9,247 nt of DNA from an uncultured Collinsella sp. (GCA_900551975.1 URYA01000054.1:1-9247), one strand, 5' to 3'. Numbered from the stretch's first letter, positions 1-5,855 are shown. Translations and numbers: made by a program. The notes: generated by a model not told the origin, from the sequence alone.

Positions 1-2
1 TC

Positions 3-191
3 GCCTACCCGTTCCCGATCGTGATGGTGTCCGTTACGGATCGCTCGCTCCGCTCATATACTCGCAAGCATATCTTGAGAAGAGACGGGTCGGATTACAA
101 GCTATTGACCGTCCCCGGGTTTCCCTTGGCGGACTACCGTGAATGGCACGCCGGCGAGGTGGAGGGATTGCCCCGGTTAAGCGAGAATTAG
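3..191 (+). CDS. C-terminal end of an unrecognised Bacteroidales gene (5' partial)
   Basis: An open frame enters from the left edge and ends at TAG (189-191), leaving 62 residues. The fragment begins AYPFPIVMVSVTDRSL, is rich in Arg, Tyr and Asp in its middle, and ends in a hydrophilic tail (EVEGLPRLSEN). It has no membrane segment, cysteine motif or domain I can name. Base composition and the following AT-rich spacer agree with the HAD and Wza-like genes downstream, so it probably belongs to the same Bacteroidales block. It could be the tail of a gene beside a capsule locus, but that rests on the neighbours only. The frame is coding-like because it is the only frame open from the edge to this stop and its codons resemble those downstream. 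No function is assigned. Confidence 0.5.
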   Translation, partial: AYPFPIVMVSVTDRSLRSYTRKHILRRDGSDYKLLTVPGFPLADYREWHAGEVEGLPRLSEN

Positions 192-306
192 ATAAGGGCA
201 GAAAAGAAACGGTCGGATCCCCCGGATGGCAATGGCCGTCTCTAGCGGCTAGGAGACCCCTTGGCTTTGGCCGATAGGCTGACCCCGCTTTAACATATAC
301 CACTCC

Positions 307-332
307 GGCCGTCCGGTGGTCCGGCCCTTTTA
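307..332 (+). terminator. weak hairpin followed by TTTTAT
   Basis: GGCCG (307-311) pairs with CGGCC (322-326) across a 10-nt loop and is followed by CTTTTAT. The stem is short, so this is only a possible intrinsic terminator between the upstream gene end and the HAD gene. A second small hairpin lies at 238-257 (GTCTC TAG / CTA G GAGAC, loop CGG) without a U-tract. Nothing else is apparent in the 173-base gap from 192 to 364 apart from the heptamer repeat next to the HAD start. Confidence 0.3.
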
Positions 333-333
333 T

Positions 334-361
334 AATTGAGAATTGAAAATTGAGAATTAAA
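334..361 (+). repeat. four tandem AT-rich heptamers (AATTGAR type)
   Basis: Four 7-base units lie head to tail: AATTGAG, AATTGAA, AATTGAG, AATTAAA. The array stops three bases before the ATG at 365. Similar AATTGA-rich strings are familiar between genes in Bacteroidales genomes. That is from memory and supports the taxonomic call for this part of the window. The array occupies the place where a ribosome binding site would be, which fits the weak use of Shine-Dalgarno pairing in this phylum. Confidence 0.75.
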
Positions 362-364
362 GAG

Positions 365-793
365 ATGATAATAGCGGTAGATTTCGACGGTACGATCGTC
401 GAGCACAAGTATCCGGCGATCGGGCGTGAGCTTCCTTTCGCCATCGAGACGTTGAGGAAATTGCAATCGGATCGGCATAAGCTGATCCTTTGGACGGTCC
501 GTGAGGGCGGGCTCTTGGAGGAGGCGCTGTCCTTCTGCCGTGAGCGTGGCTTGGAGTTCTACGCGGTGAACCGTGACTACCCGGAGGAGGAGAGAGACCG
601 GAACAACCACTTCTCCCGCAAGCTGAAGGCGGACGTTTTCATCGACGACCGCAACCTCGGCGGCCTCCCGGACTGGGGCACGATCTACGAGATGGTGACC
701 AAGGGACTGAGCTATGAGGACTTGACACATAAATACGAGTCGGAATACGAGCCGGAGAAACCCAAAGGTTTCCTGTCCCGCCTTTTCCGTTAA
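365..793 (+). CDS. small capless HAD-superfamily hydrolase (BT0820-like)
   Basis: The 142-residue protein carries the HAD phosphatase motifs. Motif I is DFDGT (nucleophile D6, acid/base D8), motif II is LWTVR with T44, basic residues K86/K88 stand in the motif III position, and motif IV is IDDRN (D94, D95), which would hold Mg2+. The chain is too short for a cap domain, so it should act on an exposed or large phosphorylated substrate, which I cannot name. Length and layout match the small Bacteroides hydrolases typified by BT0820 (recalled, not searched). The ATG at 365 is preferred over the TTG at 350, because the TTG lies inside the heptamer array and adds five residues before the core beta strand MIIAVDFDG. 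The gene stands 47 bases before the Wza-like gene, which suggests capsule-locus company rather than proven function. Confidence 0.85.
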   Translation: MIIAVDFDGTIVEHKYPAIGRELPFAIETLRKLQSDRHKLILWTVREGGLLEEALSFCRERGLEFYAVNRDYPEEERDRNNHFSRKLKADVFIDDRNLGGLPDWGTIYEMVTKGLSYEDLTHKYESEYEPEKPKGFLSRLFR

Positions 794-794
794 G

Positions 795-813
795 TCCGTG
801 TCATCCGTGTTCA
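795..813 (+). repeat. short direct repeat TCCGTGTCA / TCCGTGTTCA
   Basis: Two near-identical units (795-803 and 804-813) follow the HAD stop codon directly. TCCGTGT-type strings of this sort recur between genes in Bacteroides and Parabacteroides, as I recall, so this is a second taxonomic marker for the left part of the window. No promoter with the Bacteroidales TAnnTTTG form is evident before the next start codon. Confidence 0.55.
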
Positions 814-840
814 AGGAAATAAAAATGATAACAAGATAAC

Positions 841-1512
841 ATGAAGATCAAAAGACTACTGTTCCTATTCTCGCTGCCCCTTTTGCTGGCGGCGTGCACG
901 TCCTACAAGAACGTGCCCTACCTCCAGAACCCGGAGGTGGTGAACGATTTCGGGGAGATTCTCCCGTTGTACGATGCCAAGATCATGCCGAAGGACCTGT
1001 TGAGCATCACGGTCAACACGACGGACCCTCAGGCGGCGGCCCCGTTCAACCTGACGGTGCAGACCCCGTTGAACGCGGCCCTGACGAACATCAACACGAC
1101 GACGCAACCCACGTTGCAGCAATACCTCGTGAACAACTCCGGCGAGATCGACTTCCCTGTGATCGGTACGCTGAGGGTCGGCGGCTTGACGAAGAACGAG
1201 GCGGAGAGCCTGATCCGTGAGAGATTGAGGCCTTACTTGAAGGAGGCGCCCATCGTGACGGTGCGCATGGCGAACTACAAGATCTCGGTCTTGGGCGAGG
1301 TGGCCCGCATCGACGGTATGCTCGACATGGTGCTTGCCGAGATGCGCGCGACCAAGGCCGCGGGGGAGGGCGACGTGCCCATCGTCATTACCGGCGACGA
1401 CGCCGAGGCACTTGCGTCGCTGGTCGGTCATAGTCTGACGGTCGACGACGCGCTGACGTTGCGAGGACTGGCCGAGCTCTACCGCATCAACCAAAAGCCC
1501 CGCCGCGTGTAA
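841..1512 (+). CDS. chimeric reading frame: Wza-like polysaccharide export lipoprotein (N-terminal part) joined to an unrelated C-terminus
   Basis: Residues 1-156 are a Bacteroidales polysaccharide-export outer-membrane lipoprotein. A signal peptide ends in the lipobox LAAC with lipidated C19, then comes TSYKNVPYLQN and a Poly_export domain at about residues 46-146 (MPKDLLSITV, NNSGEIDFPVIG, LTKNEAESLI), and the start of an SLBB-like segment, ISVLGEVAR. In this family GEVAR/GEVNR is normally followed by PG and another hundred or so residues. Here the frame turns at residue 157 into IDGMLDMVLAEM, an actinobacterial-looking sequence that resembles the end of type III pantothenate kinase, and stops at 1512. 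The intact lipoprotein would help form the outer-membrane exit for capsule polysaccharide. The 223-residue product is most likely an artefact of the join near 1309. The frame staying open is a one-in-three chance and not proof of fusion. Confidence 0.75.
   Translation: MKIKRLLFLFSLPLLLAACTSYKNVPYLQNPEVVNDFGEILPLYDAKIMPKDLLSITVNTTDPQAAAPFNLTVQTPLNAALTNINTTTQPTLQQYLVNNSGEIDFPVIGTLRVGGLTKNEAESLIRERLRPYLKEAPIVTVRMANYKISVLGEVARIDGMLDMVLAEMRATKAAGEGDVPIVITGDDAEALASLVGHSLTVDDALTLRGLAELYRINQKPRRV
1300..1312. other. join between Bacteroidales-like and Coriobacteriia-like sequence
   Basis: Left of this point, gene content, spacer style and repeats are Bacteroidales. Right of it, every gene is Coriobacteriia-like with strong Shine-Dalgarno sites. 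The breakpoint is placed where the Wza-like protein stops matching its family, after GEVAR (codon 156, 1306-1308). The exact base cannot be fixed because several bases around GCCCGC could belong to either side. No terminal repeat, target duplication or integrase accompanies it. Confidence 0.75.
1309..1512 (+). CDS. coaX: type III pantothenate kinase, C-terminal fragment (5' end lost at the join)
   Basis: About 67 residues remain. They show the closing elements of the CoaX fold: a helix GMLDMVLAEM, a beta strand with a glycine turn (VPIVITGDDAEAL, where most homologues have TGG), and the terminal signature LTLRGLAELYRIN, which resembles LTLEGLRLIYERN in known CoaX proteins. The enzyme phosphorylates pantothenate in coenzyme A synthesis in the cytoplasm; the catalytic N-terminal half is absent here. 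Its position just before a dCMP deaminase fits a coriobacterial housekeeping cluster. Identification rests on a short tail and the TGD in place of TGG, so it is probable rather than certain. In the source genome the gene should extend several hundred bases further upstream. Confidence 0.6.
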   Translation: MDGMLDMVLAEMRATKAAGEGDVPIVITGDDAEALASLVGHSLTVDDALTLRGLAELYRINQKPRRV

Positions 1513-1553
1513 AAGTGAGGGCGCCGGTGGGACAAACGCCTCCACCTTTCACC

Positions 1554-1562
1554 TGCTACAAT
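1554..1562 (+). promoter_or_regulatory. extended -10 element (TGCTACAAT) before the dCMP deaminase gene
   Basis: TGC precedes TACAAT (1557-1562), which matches TATAAT at five of six positions with the TGn extension. No good -35 lies at 16-18 bases, which extended -10 promoters tolerate. Transcription would begin near 1569, between the upstream ATG at 1561 and the ATG at 1597. This argues that translation starts at 1597. Confidence 0.45.
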
Positions 1563-1596
1563 GGGTCAAACTATTGCGATTACGGAGGTGTCTGCC

Positions 1597-2121
1597 ATGT
1601 CGGACGATCTTCATCAAACTTCGTCAGGCAAGCGCCTGGACGTCATTAGCTGGGACGAGTTCTTTATGAGCGTGGCCATTGCCGCGCAGCGCCGCAGCAA
1701 GGACCCCAACACGCAGGTGGGTGCGTGCATCGCCAACACCAACCACCGCATCCTTTCGGTGGGCTACAACGGTACACCCTCGGCGCTCAACGACGACTTT
1801 TTTCCGTGGGGTACGAGCGACGACCCGCTGCAGGACAAGCACAACTACGTGGTCCATGCCGAGGCCAACGCCGTGCTCAACTACCGTGGCTCGCTCAAGG
1901 ACCTCGAGGGTTCCACGGTCTACGTCACGCTGTTCCCGTGCCACGACTGCGCCAAGATTTTGGCTCAGGTGGGCGTGGGCGAGGTCGTCTACCTGGACAA
2001 CAAGTACGCCGACACCGATGACGGACGCATCAGCCGCCGCATCCTCGACTCCTGTGGCATCAGCTACCGCCAGGTCATCGTCGATGTCCAGATTGGTACC
2101 GGGGGACAGGCTCGACAGTAA
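1597..2121 (+). CDS. deoxycytidylate (dCMP) deaminase family protein
   Basis: The 174-residue enzyme of the cytidine/deoxycytidylate deaminase family should convert dCMP to dUMP with a zinc-bound water, feeding dTMP synthesis. Zinc ligand H87 and catalytic E89 sit in HAEANAV, and the remaining ligands C115 and C118 sit in PCHDC. The N-terminal SWDEFFMSVA and the segment DPNTQVGACI with GYNGTP are typical of dCMP deaminases of the ComEB type. The start at 1597 is chosen because GGAGG (1584-1588) lies 8 bases before it. The in-frame ATG at 1561 has no such site and overlaps a probable -10 element. The gene follows the coaX-like tail by 84 bases. The 171 bases after it hold only a small hairpin and the next ribosome binding site. 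Substrate choice between dCMP and a related nucleotide cannot be decided from motifs alone. Confidence 0.9.
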   Translation: MSDDLHQTSSGKRLDVISWDEFFMSVAIAAQRRSKDPNTQVGACIANTNHRILSVGYNGTPSALNDDFFPWGTSDDPLQDKHNYVVHAEANAVLNYRGSLKDLEGSTVYVTLFPCHDCAKILAQVGVGEVVYLDNKYADTDDGRISRRILDSCGISYRQVIVDVQIGTGGQARQ

Positions 2122-2254
2122 TATGCGTTGTCGCTATCTGACGACGAACGCAGCTCAAAGAGCCCCGTCCCAAATTGACTACTCGTGAAAGTCGCGTCTG
2201 CGCGCATGGACGGCTCGTGAGCGGGTACATGGCTGTAGTAACATAGCTTCTGTC

Positions 2255-2270
2255 CGCGGGCGTGCCCGCG
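2255..2270 (+). other. GC-rich hairpin in the leader of the NifU-like gene
   Basis: CGCGGG (2255-2260) pairs perfectly with CCCGCG (2265-2270) across the loop CGTG, followed by TTATTGTGAG and then the ribosome binding site at 2281-2287. It could be a weak terminator for the deaminase gene or a leader hairpin of the next gene. The U-tract is poor. Confidence 0.4.
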
Positions 2271-2292
2271 TTATTGTGAGAAAGGAGCCCCT

Positions 2293-2571
2293 GTGGCTGT
2301 TAACGAAGAGCTGCTTAAGAAGGTTCTTGAAGAGATTCGCCCCAACCTGCAGGCCGACGGCGGCGATATGGAGTATGTGGGCGTCGACGACGAGGGTGTC
2401 GTCAAACTGGAGCTGCAGGGCGCCTGTGCCGGTTGTCCCATGAGCGCCCTGACGCTTTCCATGGGTATCGAGCGTATCCTGAAGGAGCATGTGCCCGGCG
2501 TTACCCGTGTCGAGCAGGTTAATGCCTCCGGCGAGGCCGAGGACCTGTACGACGAGTACGCGCCGTTCTAA
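2293..2571 (+). CDS. NifU C-terminal-domain iron-sulfur scaffold/carrier protein
   Basis: The 92-residue protein consists of a single NifU-like C-terminal domain. It opens with a helix (EELLKKVLEEIRPNL), continues ADGGDMEYVGV, and carries the CxxC motif in GACAGCPMS (C45, C48), where two subunits can hold a labile 4Fe-4S cluster for delivery to apoproteins. The family is about 75-100 residues when it stands alone, so it is complete. An acidic tail (GEAEDLYDEYAPF) follows the domain. The GTG start at 2293 is supported by AAAGGAG at 2281-2287 with normal spacing. No suf or isc genes are adjacent in this window. Two hairpins follow the stop codon, so it may be transcribed largely alone. Confidence 0.92.
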   Translation: MAVNEELLKKVLEEIRPNLQADGGDMEYVGVDDEGVVKLELQGACAGCPMSALTLSMGIERILKEHVPGVTRVEQVNASGEAEDLYDEYAPF

Positions 2572-2582
2572 GATGCGAAAGC

Positions 2583-2602
2583 TGCGGACGGCATACTCCG
2601 CA
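2583..2602 (+). other. short hairpin after the NifU-like gene
   Basis: TGCGGA (2583-2588) pairs with TCCGCA (2597-2602) over an 8-base loop, 12 bases after the NifU stop. No U-tract follows. Together with the larger hairpin at 2621-2653 it makes a two-hairpin spacer before lgt. Confidence 0.35.
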
Positions 2603-2620
2603 TAGACGTTACGCCGAAAT

Positions 2621-2656
2621 ATGCGGCTGCGAGCGCAAGGCCCGCGGCCGCATTTG
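2621..2656 (+). terminator. strong GC-rich hairpin between the NifU-like gene and lgt
   Basis: Positions 2621-2631 (ATGCGGCTGCG) pair with 2643-2653 (CGCGGCCGCAT) as an 11-bp stem with one G-U pair and an 11-base loop, then TTGTAT. The stem is strong but the U-tract is broken. It may be an intrinsic terminator or a leader structure, since it ends only 15 bases before the lgt ribosome binding site (2669-2674). Confidence 0.5.
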
Positions 2657-2680
2657 TATGTAGGGAGTAGGAGGGTCGAC

Positions 2681-3502
2681 ATGCTCAACGACTTCTACCA
2701 TATGCTTGATCCCGTCGCGATCTCGGCGGGCCCCATCACCATCTACTGGTACGGCCTGGCCTACGTGGTCGGCGCTCTGCTCACGGCGGTCGTCATGTAC
2801 CGCACACAGCGTCGCTGGGGCTTTAACATCACGATTGACGACCTGACGAGTGTCGTGGTCGGCGTGGTCTTTGGCCTCATTATCGGTGCGCGCCTGTTCT
2901 ACGTCGTCTTTTATGGTGATGGCTACTACTGGGCGCACCCGCTCGAGATCTTTGCCACCAACGAGGGCGGCATGAGCTTCCATGGCGGCTTGGTGGGCGG
3001 CATTATCGGCGGCATCATCGTGTGCCGCATGTATAAGCTCGATGCCTGGACTTTGGCAGATCTTGCCGTCATAGGCGCGCCGCTGGCCTTGTGCCTGGGC
3101 CGTTGTGCCAACTTTGTCAATGGTGAGCTGTGGGGCAAGCCGACCGATCTGCCCTGGGGTGTGGTCTTCGGTGGCACCGCGGGGGATATGCCGCGTCACC
3201 CCTCCCAGCTCTACGAGGCATTTCTTGAGGGCATCGTGCTCTTTTGCATTCTGCAGGTGCTCAGCCGCAAAAAGCCGCTACTGCCCCAAGGCACGTTTAT
3301 GGGCGTGTTTGTGATGGGTTACGGCATCGTCCGCTTCCTCATTGAGTTTGTGCGCGTGCCCGATGCCCAGCTGGGCTATCTGCTGGGCGGCGTCATCACC
3401 ATGGGTCAGCTGTTGAGTCTGCCACTCGTGATTGCGGGCCTGGCGCTCGTCATCTTTGCCCTCCGCCACAACCGTCCCCAGCGCATCTACCTCGACGCCT
3501 AA
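2681..3502 (+). CDS. lgt: prolipoprotein diacylglyceryl transferase
   Basis: The 273-residue polytopic inner-membrane enzyme transfers diacylglycerol from phosphatidylglycerol to the lipobox cysteine of prolipoproteins, the first step of lipoprotein maturation. Hallmarks are visible in order: GGMSFHGGLVGG with H101, the signature GRCANFVNGELWG with R141, N144 and E149, RHPSQLYEA at 172-180, and GYGIVRFLIEFVRVPD with Y214 and R218. These line up with the essential E. coli residues H103, R143, N146, E151, Y235 and R239. Seven or so hydrophobic segments are evident. The frame could begin at 2621, but AGGAGG at 2669-2674, six bases before the ATG at 2681, and the family N-terminus (LDPVAISAGPITIYWYG) fix the start at 2681. 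The stop codon overlaps the first base pairs of a REP-like hairpin. Confidence 0.97.
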   Translation: MLNDFYHMLDPVAISAGPITIYWYGLAYVVGALLTAVVMYRTQRRWGFNITIDDLTSVVVGVVFGLIIGARLFYVVFYGDGYYWAHPLEIFATNEGGMSFHGGLVGGIIGGIIVCRMYKLDAWTLADLAVIGAPLALCLGRCANFVNGELWGKPTDLPWGVVFGGTAGDMPRHPSQLYEAFLEGIVLFCILQVLSRKKPLLPQGTFMGVFVMGYGIVRFLIEFVRVPDAQLGYLLGGVITMGQLLSLPLVIAGLALVIFALRHNRPQRIYLDA

Positions 3503-3537
3503 CCACCACAAAGGGGGCAGGCACCTTTGTGGTGGTT
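3501..3537 (+). repeat. REP-like hairpin A (core GGGGCAGG)
   Basis: A perfect 14-bp stem (3501-3514 with 3524-3537; arms AACCACCACAAAGG / CCTTTGTGGTGGTT) encloses the loop GGGCAGGCA. It begins within the lgt stop codon. No U-tract follows (CGCTGGG), so it is not a standard terminator, although it could stabilise the 3' end of lgt mRNA. The core GGGGCAGG (3514-3521) matches GGGNCAGG shared with the hairpins at 3579 and 5823. Confidence 0.75.
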
Positions 3538-3575
3538 CGCTGGGCAACGATGACAGAACAGTAACGTTTCCCCAG

Positions 3576-3617
3576 ATAAAACCTGCCAAAATAAACCTGT
3601 CCCTTTTTGGCAGGTTT
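3576..3617 (-). repeat. REP-like hairpin B (core GGGACAGG on the minus strand)
   Basis: A perfect 13-bp stem (3579-3591 with 3605-3617) has arms AAACCTGCCAAAA / TTTTGGCAGGTTT and a 13-base loop that reads CCTGTCCC on the + strand, GGGACAGG on the - strand. Positions 3576-3596 are identical, in reverse complement, to 8450-8470. It lies 41 bases after hairpin A in the opposite core orientation, so the two form a tail-to-tail pair. Its right arm ends 20 bases before the start of the next gene. Confidence 0.75.
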
Positions 3618-3637
3618 CTAGAAAGGCTCTTTGGACT

Positions 3638-5821
3638 GTGAAGGATTCCGATCTCTCCACAACGGCTGCGCGCGACGCTGCCCGCATCGTCTGGTTTAAG
3701 CGCTACCCCGCCAAGCAGACGCTCATCGCATTTTTGCTCGCGCTGTTGGCGACCACGGCGTTTTCCATCGATCCCGCCCCGGTGTCGAGCAACGCAGTCT
3801 TGGCGATTGACCCCAAAGCCTCGGGTATGCTGTACGTGTGCTACGAGGTGCTCCTCTCGTTTGCCGGCCATACCGACGCGGTCATGCTGCTTGCACTTGC
3901 CTGCCTGCTCACCTTGCCGTTTCGCTACGTGTTCTTTGGCCGTGGCGACACCTGGCGCCCATCGATCATTCTGCCGTCGCTGTTCTTCGCCATCTGCATG
4001 GTGTTCGGCCGCAGCTACGATCTCACCGACTCGGCCGAGATTGTCCTTGGCGACAAAGCCCGCATCATCTGCGCCTGGATTGGCGGCGCGGGCTGGATGC
4101 TCTTGGCGGTCGTTGCCTTCTACCTTGCCTTTGAGTGTCTAGATTGGCTGAGCTCTCGGCGCATTCCGTTTTCCGAGGCGCACTTTGGCCGCGTATGGCG
4201 TGTGACTCACGCCGTGCTCTCGGTCCATCCCTTTGCCGGGCCCTTCCTGGTGCTTATGATCGCCTGGGCGCCCACGCTCATCGCTTCGCTGCCTGGCCTT
4301 TTTATGGGAGATACGGGCGCGCAGATTCGCCAGTGGTTTAACTATCCCAACGGCACGAGCGACTACCTGCGCCTACTCAACCCCAACGTGCTGCTCAACG
4401 GGCATCATCCCGTAGTGCACACGGCCATTATCGGCTCGTGCGTTCAGCTGGGGCTTTCGCTGTTCAACAGCGCTAACGCGGGCCTCATCATCTATACCTG
4501 CGCTCAATTTGTCATCACGGCTGCCTGCATGGCCTATTCCATTTCGTCGCTGCGCAAACTGGGCGTGAGCCTGCCGGTTCGCGGTGCGATCCTGCTGTTC
4601 TTTGCGTTTATGCCGATGTTCTCTAACTACGCGGCGTTGCTCACCAAAGACGTGCTCTTTGCCGACGCGTTCTTGGTGCTGCTGGTACAGACCGTCAAGC
4701 TCGTGGCATGTGGCTTGCCCCGTCGTGATGCCAATGTCGAGCGTGCGGGCGAGAAAGCCCCCGTGCTCTTTGTGCGCCACGACTGGCTGTTGCTCGCTCT
4801 GGGCGCCATGGGCTCCACGTTTCTGCGCAATGGCGGCCTGGTGTTTCCCCTGGCGGCATGCGTAATCGCGGCGGCGTTTAGCGCATGGGACGCGCATGCG
4901 GCTCGTCGTGCAGCCAAGCAGGCTGGTGCTGCGCCTTCGGGCACCACCCCGCGTTTCCGCTGGGTGGGAGTTCTTGCGGTGCTTGCACTCTGCCTTGCCT
5001 CTAATATGTACTTCACCAAGGTCTTTATGCCGGCACACGACATCACGCCTGGTTCCAAGCGCGAAATCCTCTCGATTCCGTTCCAGCAGACGGCTCGTTT
5101 TGTCCAAAAGCACGACGGCCTCAACTCGGGCGTCAACCCCACGGTTAAGGAGGACGGCACCATCGTGGAGGCTCCTTGCGACGGTTCGGTGACCGACGAA
5201 GAGCGTGCCGTGATCGATCGCGTGCTCAAGTACGAGAACCTGGGCCGCCGCTACAACCCCGACAAGTCCGATGCCGTCAAGAATTGCTTTAACGAGTACG
5301 CCTCGCAGGAGGACATCAAGGCCTATTTTGAGGTATGGGCCCAGATGTTCAAAAAGGATCCCGAGTGCTATATCTCGGCGCTCATCAATAACTACTACGG
5401 CTACTTTTATCCGAGTGCCCGCGATGCGTGGGTCTACAGCACGGCGCGCAGTGCCGAGATTATGGCGAAGCCCGATAACCTTAAGTACTTCGACTTCCAT
5501 CCGGTCGATAGCAAGGTTGTGCGCTGGTGCGACCACCTGATCAACCTGTATCGCGTGGCAGTACAACGCGTCCCGTTTATCTCGCTCACCATGAGCTCGG
5601 CCACCTATGTGTGGATCATGATCGCCGTGGTGGTCTACCTGCTGCGTCGTCATTCATGGCGTGCGCTGGCGATCTGGGTGCCGCTGCTGGGCGTGCTCGC
5701 CGTGTGCCTGATTGGTCCGTGCAACGGCTCGACCTACATGCGCTACCTGTATCCGGTCATCGCCTGCATGCCCTTCGCCATCGGCGCCACCGTCACCCGC
5801 AGTGACTTCCTCTGGTCCTAA
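3638..5821 (+). CDS. large multi-spanning membrane protein, DUF6020-like / GT-C-like
   Basis: The 727-residue protein has about 13-14 hydrophobic segments: near residues 27-44, 64-76, 80-100, 108-124, 142-166, 199-221, 260-276, 281-302, 314-335, 339-358, 383-417, 441-459, 648-669, 676-694 and 703-718, some borderline. A soluble extracytoplasmic stretch lies between about 460 and 645. Features recalled from DUF6020 proteins are LPGLFMGDTGAQI with D225, GHHPVVHT (255-262), LLTKDVLFAD (335-343), SIPFQQTARFVQKH (479-492) and a closing MRYLYPVIACMP. An Asp in the first large loop and an HHP motif resemble GT-C lipid-linked glycosyltransferases, so sugar transfer at the outer membrane face is a reasonable inference, but donor and acceptor are unknown. 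The GTG start at 3638 has only a GAAAGG 11 bases upstream. REP-like hairpins sit on both sides, and the gene appears to stand alone. Confidence 0.75.
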   Translation: MKDSDLSTTAARDAARIVWFKRYPAKQTLIAFLLALLATTAFSIDPAPVSSNAVLAIDPKASGMLYVCYEVLLSFAGHTDAVMLLALACLLTLPFRYVFFGRGDTWRPSIILPSLFFAICMVFGRSYDLTDSAEIVLGDKARIICAWIGGAGWMLLAVVAFYLAFECLDWLSSRRIPFSEAHFGRVWRVTHAVLSVHPFAGPFLVLMIAWAPTLIASLPGLFMGDTGAQIRQWFNYPNGTSDYLRLLNPNVLLNGHHPVVHTAIIGSCVQLGLSLFNSANAGLIIYTCAQFVITAACMAYSISSLRKLGVSLPVRGAILLFFAFMPMFSNYAALLTKDVLFADAFLVLLVQTVKLVACGLPRRDANVERAGEKAPVLFVRHDWLLLALGAMGSTFLRNGGLVFPLAACVIAAAFSAWDAHAARRAAKQAGAAPSGTTPRFRWVGVLAVLALCLASNMYFTKVFMPAHDITPGSKREILSIPFQQTARFVQKHDGLNSGVNPTVKEDGTIVEAPCDGSVTDEERAVIDRVLKYENLGRRYNPDKSDAVKNCFNEYASQEDIKAYFEVWAQMFKKDPECYISALINNYYGYFYPSARDAWVYSTARSAEIMAKPDNLKYFDFHPVDSKVVRWCDHLINLYRVAVQRVPFISLTMSSATYVWIMIAVVVYLLRRHSWRALAIWVPLLGVLAVCLIGPCNGSTYMRYLYPVIACMPFAIGATVTRSDFLWS

Positions 5822-5822
5822 C

Positions 5823-5855
5823 TTGGTGCATTGGGGTCAGGTTTCTTTGCACCAA
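5823..5855 (+). repeat. REP-like hairpin C (core GGGTCAGG)
   Basis: TTGGTGCA (5823-5830) pairs with TGCACCAA (5848-5855) over a 17-base loop containing GGGTCAGG (5834-5841). The element starts one base after the stop codon of the large membrane protein. The adjoining AAAGGGGTCA (5855-5864) looks like the start of a second half-unit. Core and flanking TTTCTTTG resemble hairpins A and B, while the arm sequence differs. No U-tract follows. Confidence 0.65.

Noticed and set aside
331..336. TATAAT before the HAD gene
   Set aside because: This segment is Bacteroidales-like, where the housekeeping sigma factor uses a TAnnTTTG -7 element. No matching -33 is present and the string continues into the A/T-rich heptamer array.
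350..352. TTG start five codons upstream in the HAD gene
   Set aside because: It lies within the tandem heptamers and adds residues before the first core strand. The ATG at 365 gives the normal family N-terminus.
865..1545. Open antisense frame of 226 codons spanning the join
   Set aside because: It runs antisense to the Wza-like and coaX-like frames across the breakpoint and has the Arg/Val/Gln-rich composition expected of a shadow. No recognisable motif and no ribosome binding site.
1561..1596. ATG at 1561 as start of the deaminase
   Set aside because: It overlaps a probable extended -10 and lacks a ribosome binding site, while the ATG at 1597 has GGAGG at good spacing.
2103..2110. GGGACAGG core at the end of the dCMP deaminase gene
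   Set aside because: It matches the REP-like core but lies inside the coding frame and has no complementary arms around it. One chance match per window is expected.
4373..5653. Long antisense frame of 426 codons inside the DUF6020-like gene
   Set aside because: High GC at third positions of the + strand gene removes stop codons on the other strand. The product is rich in His, Arg and Asp with no domain, and the + strand product is a coherent membrane protein.
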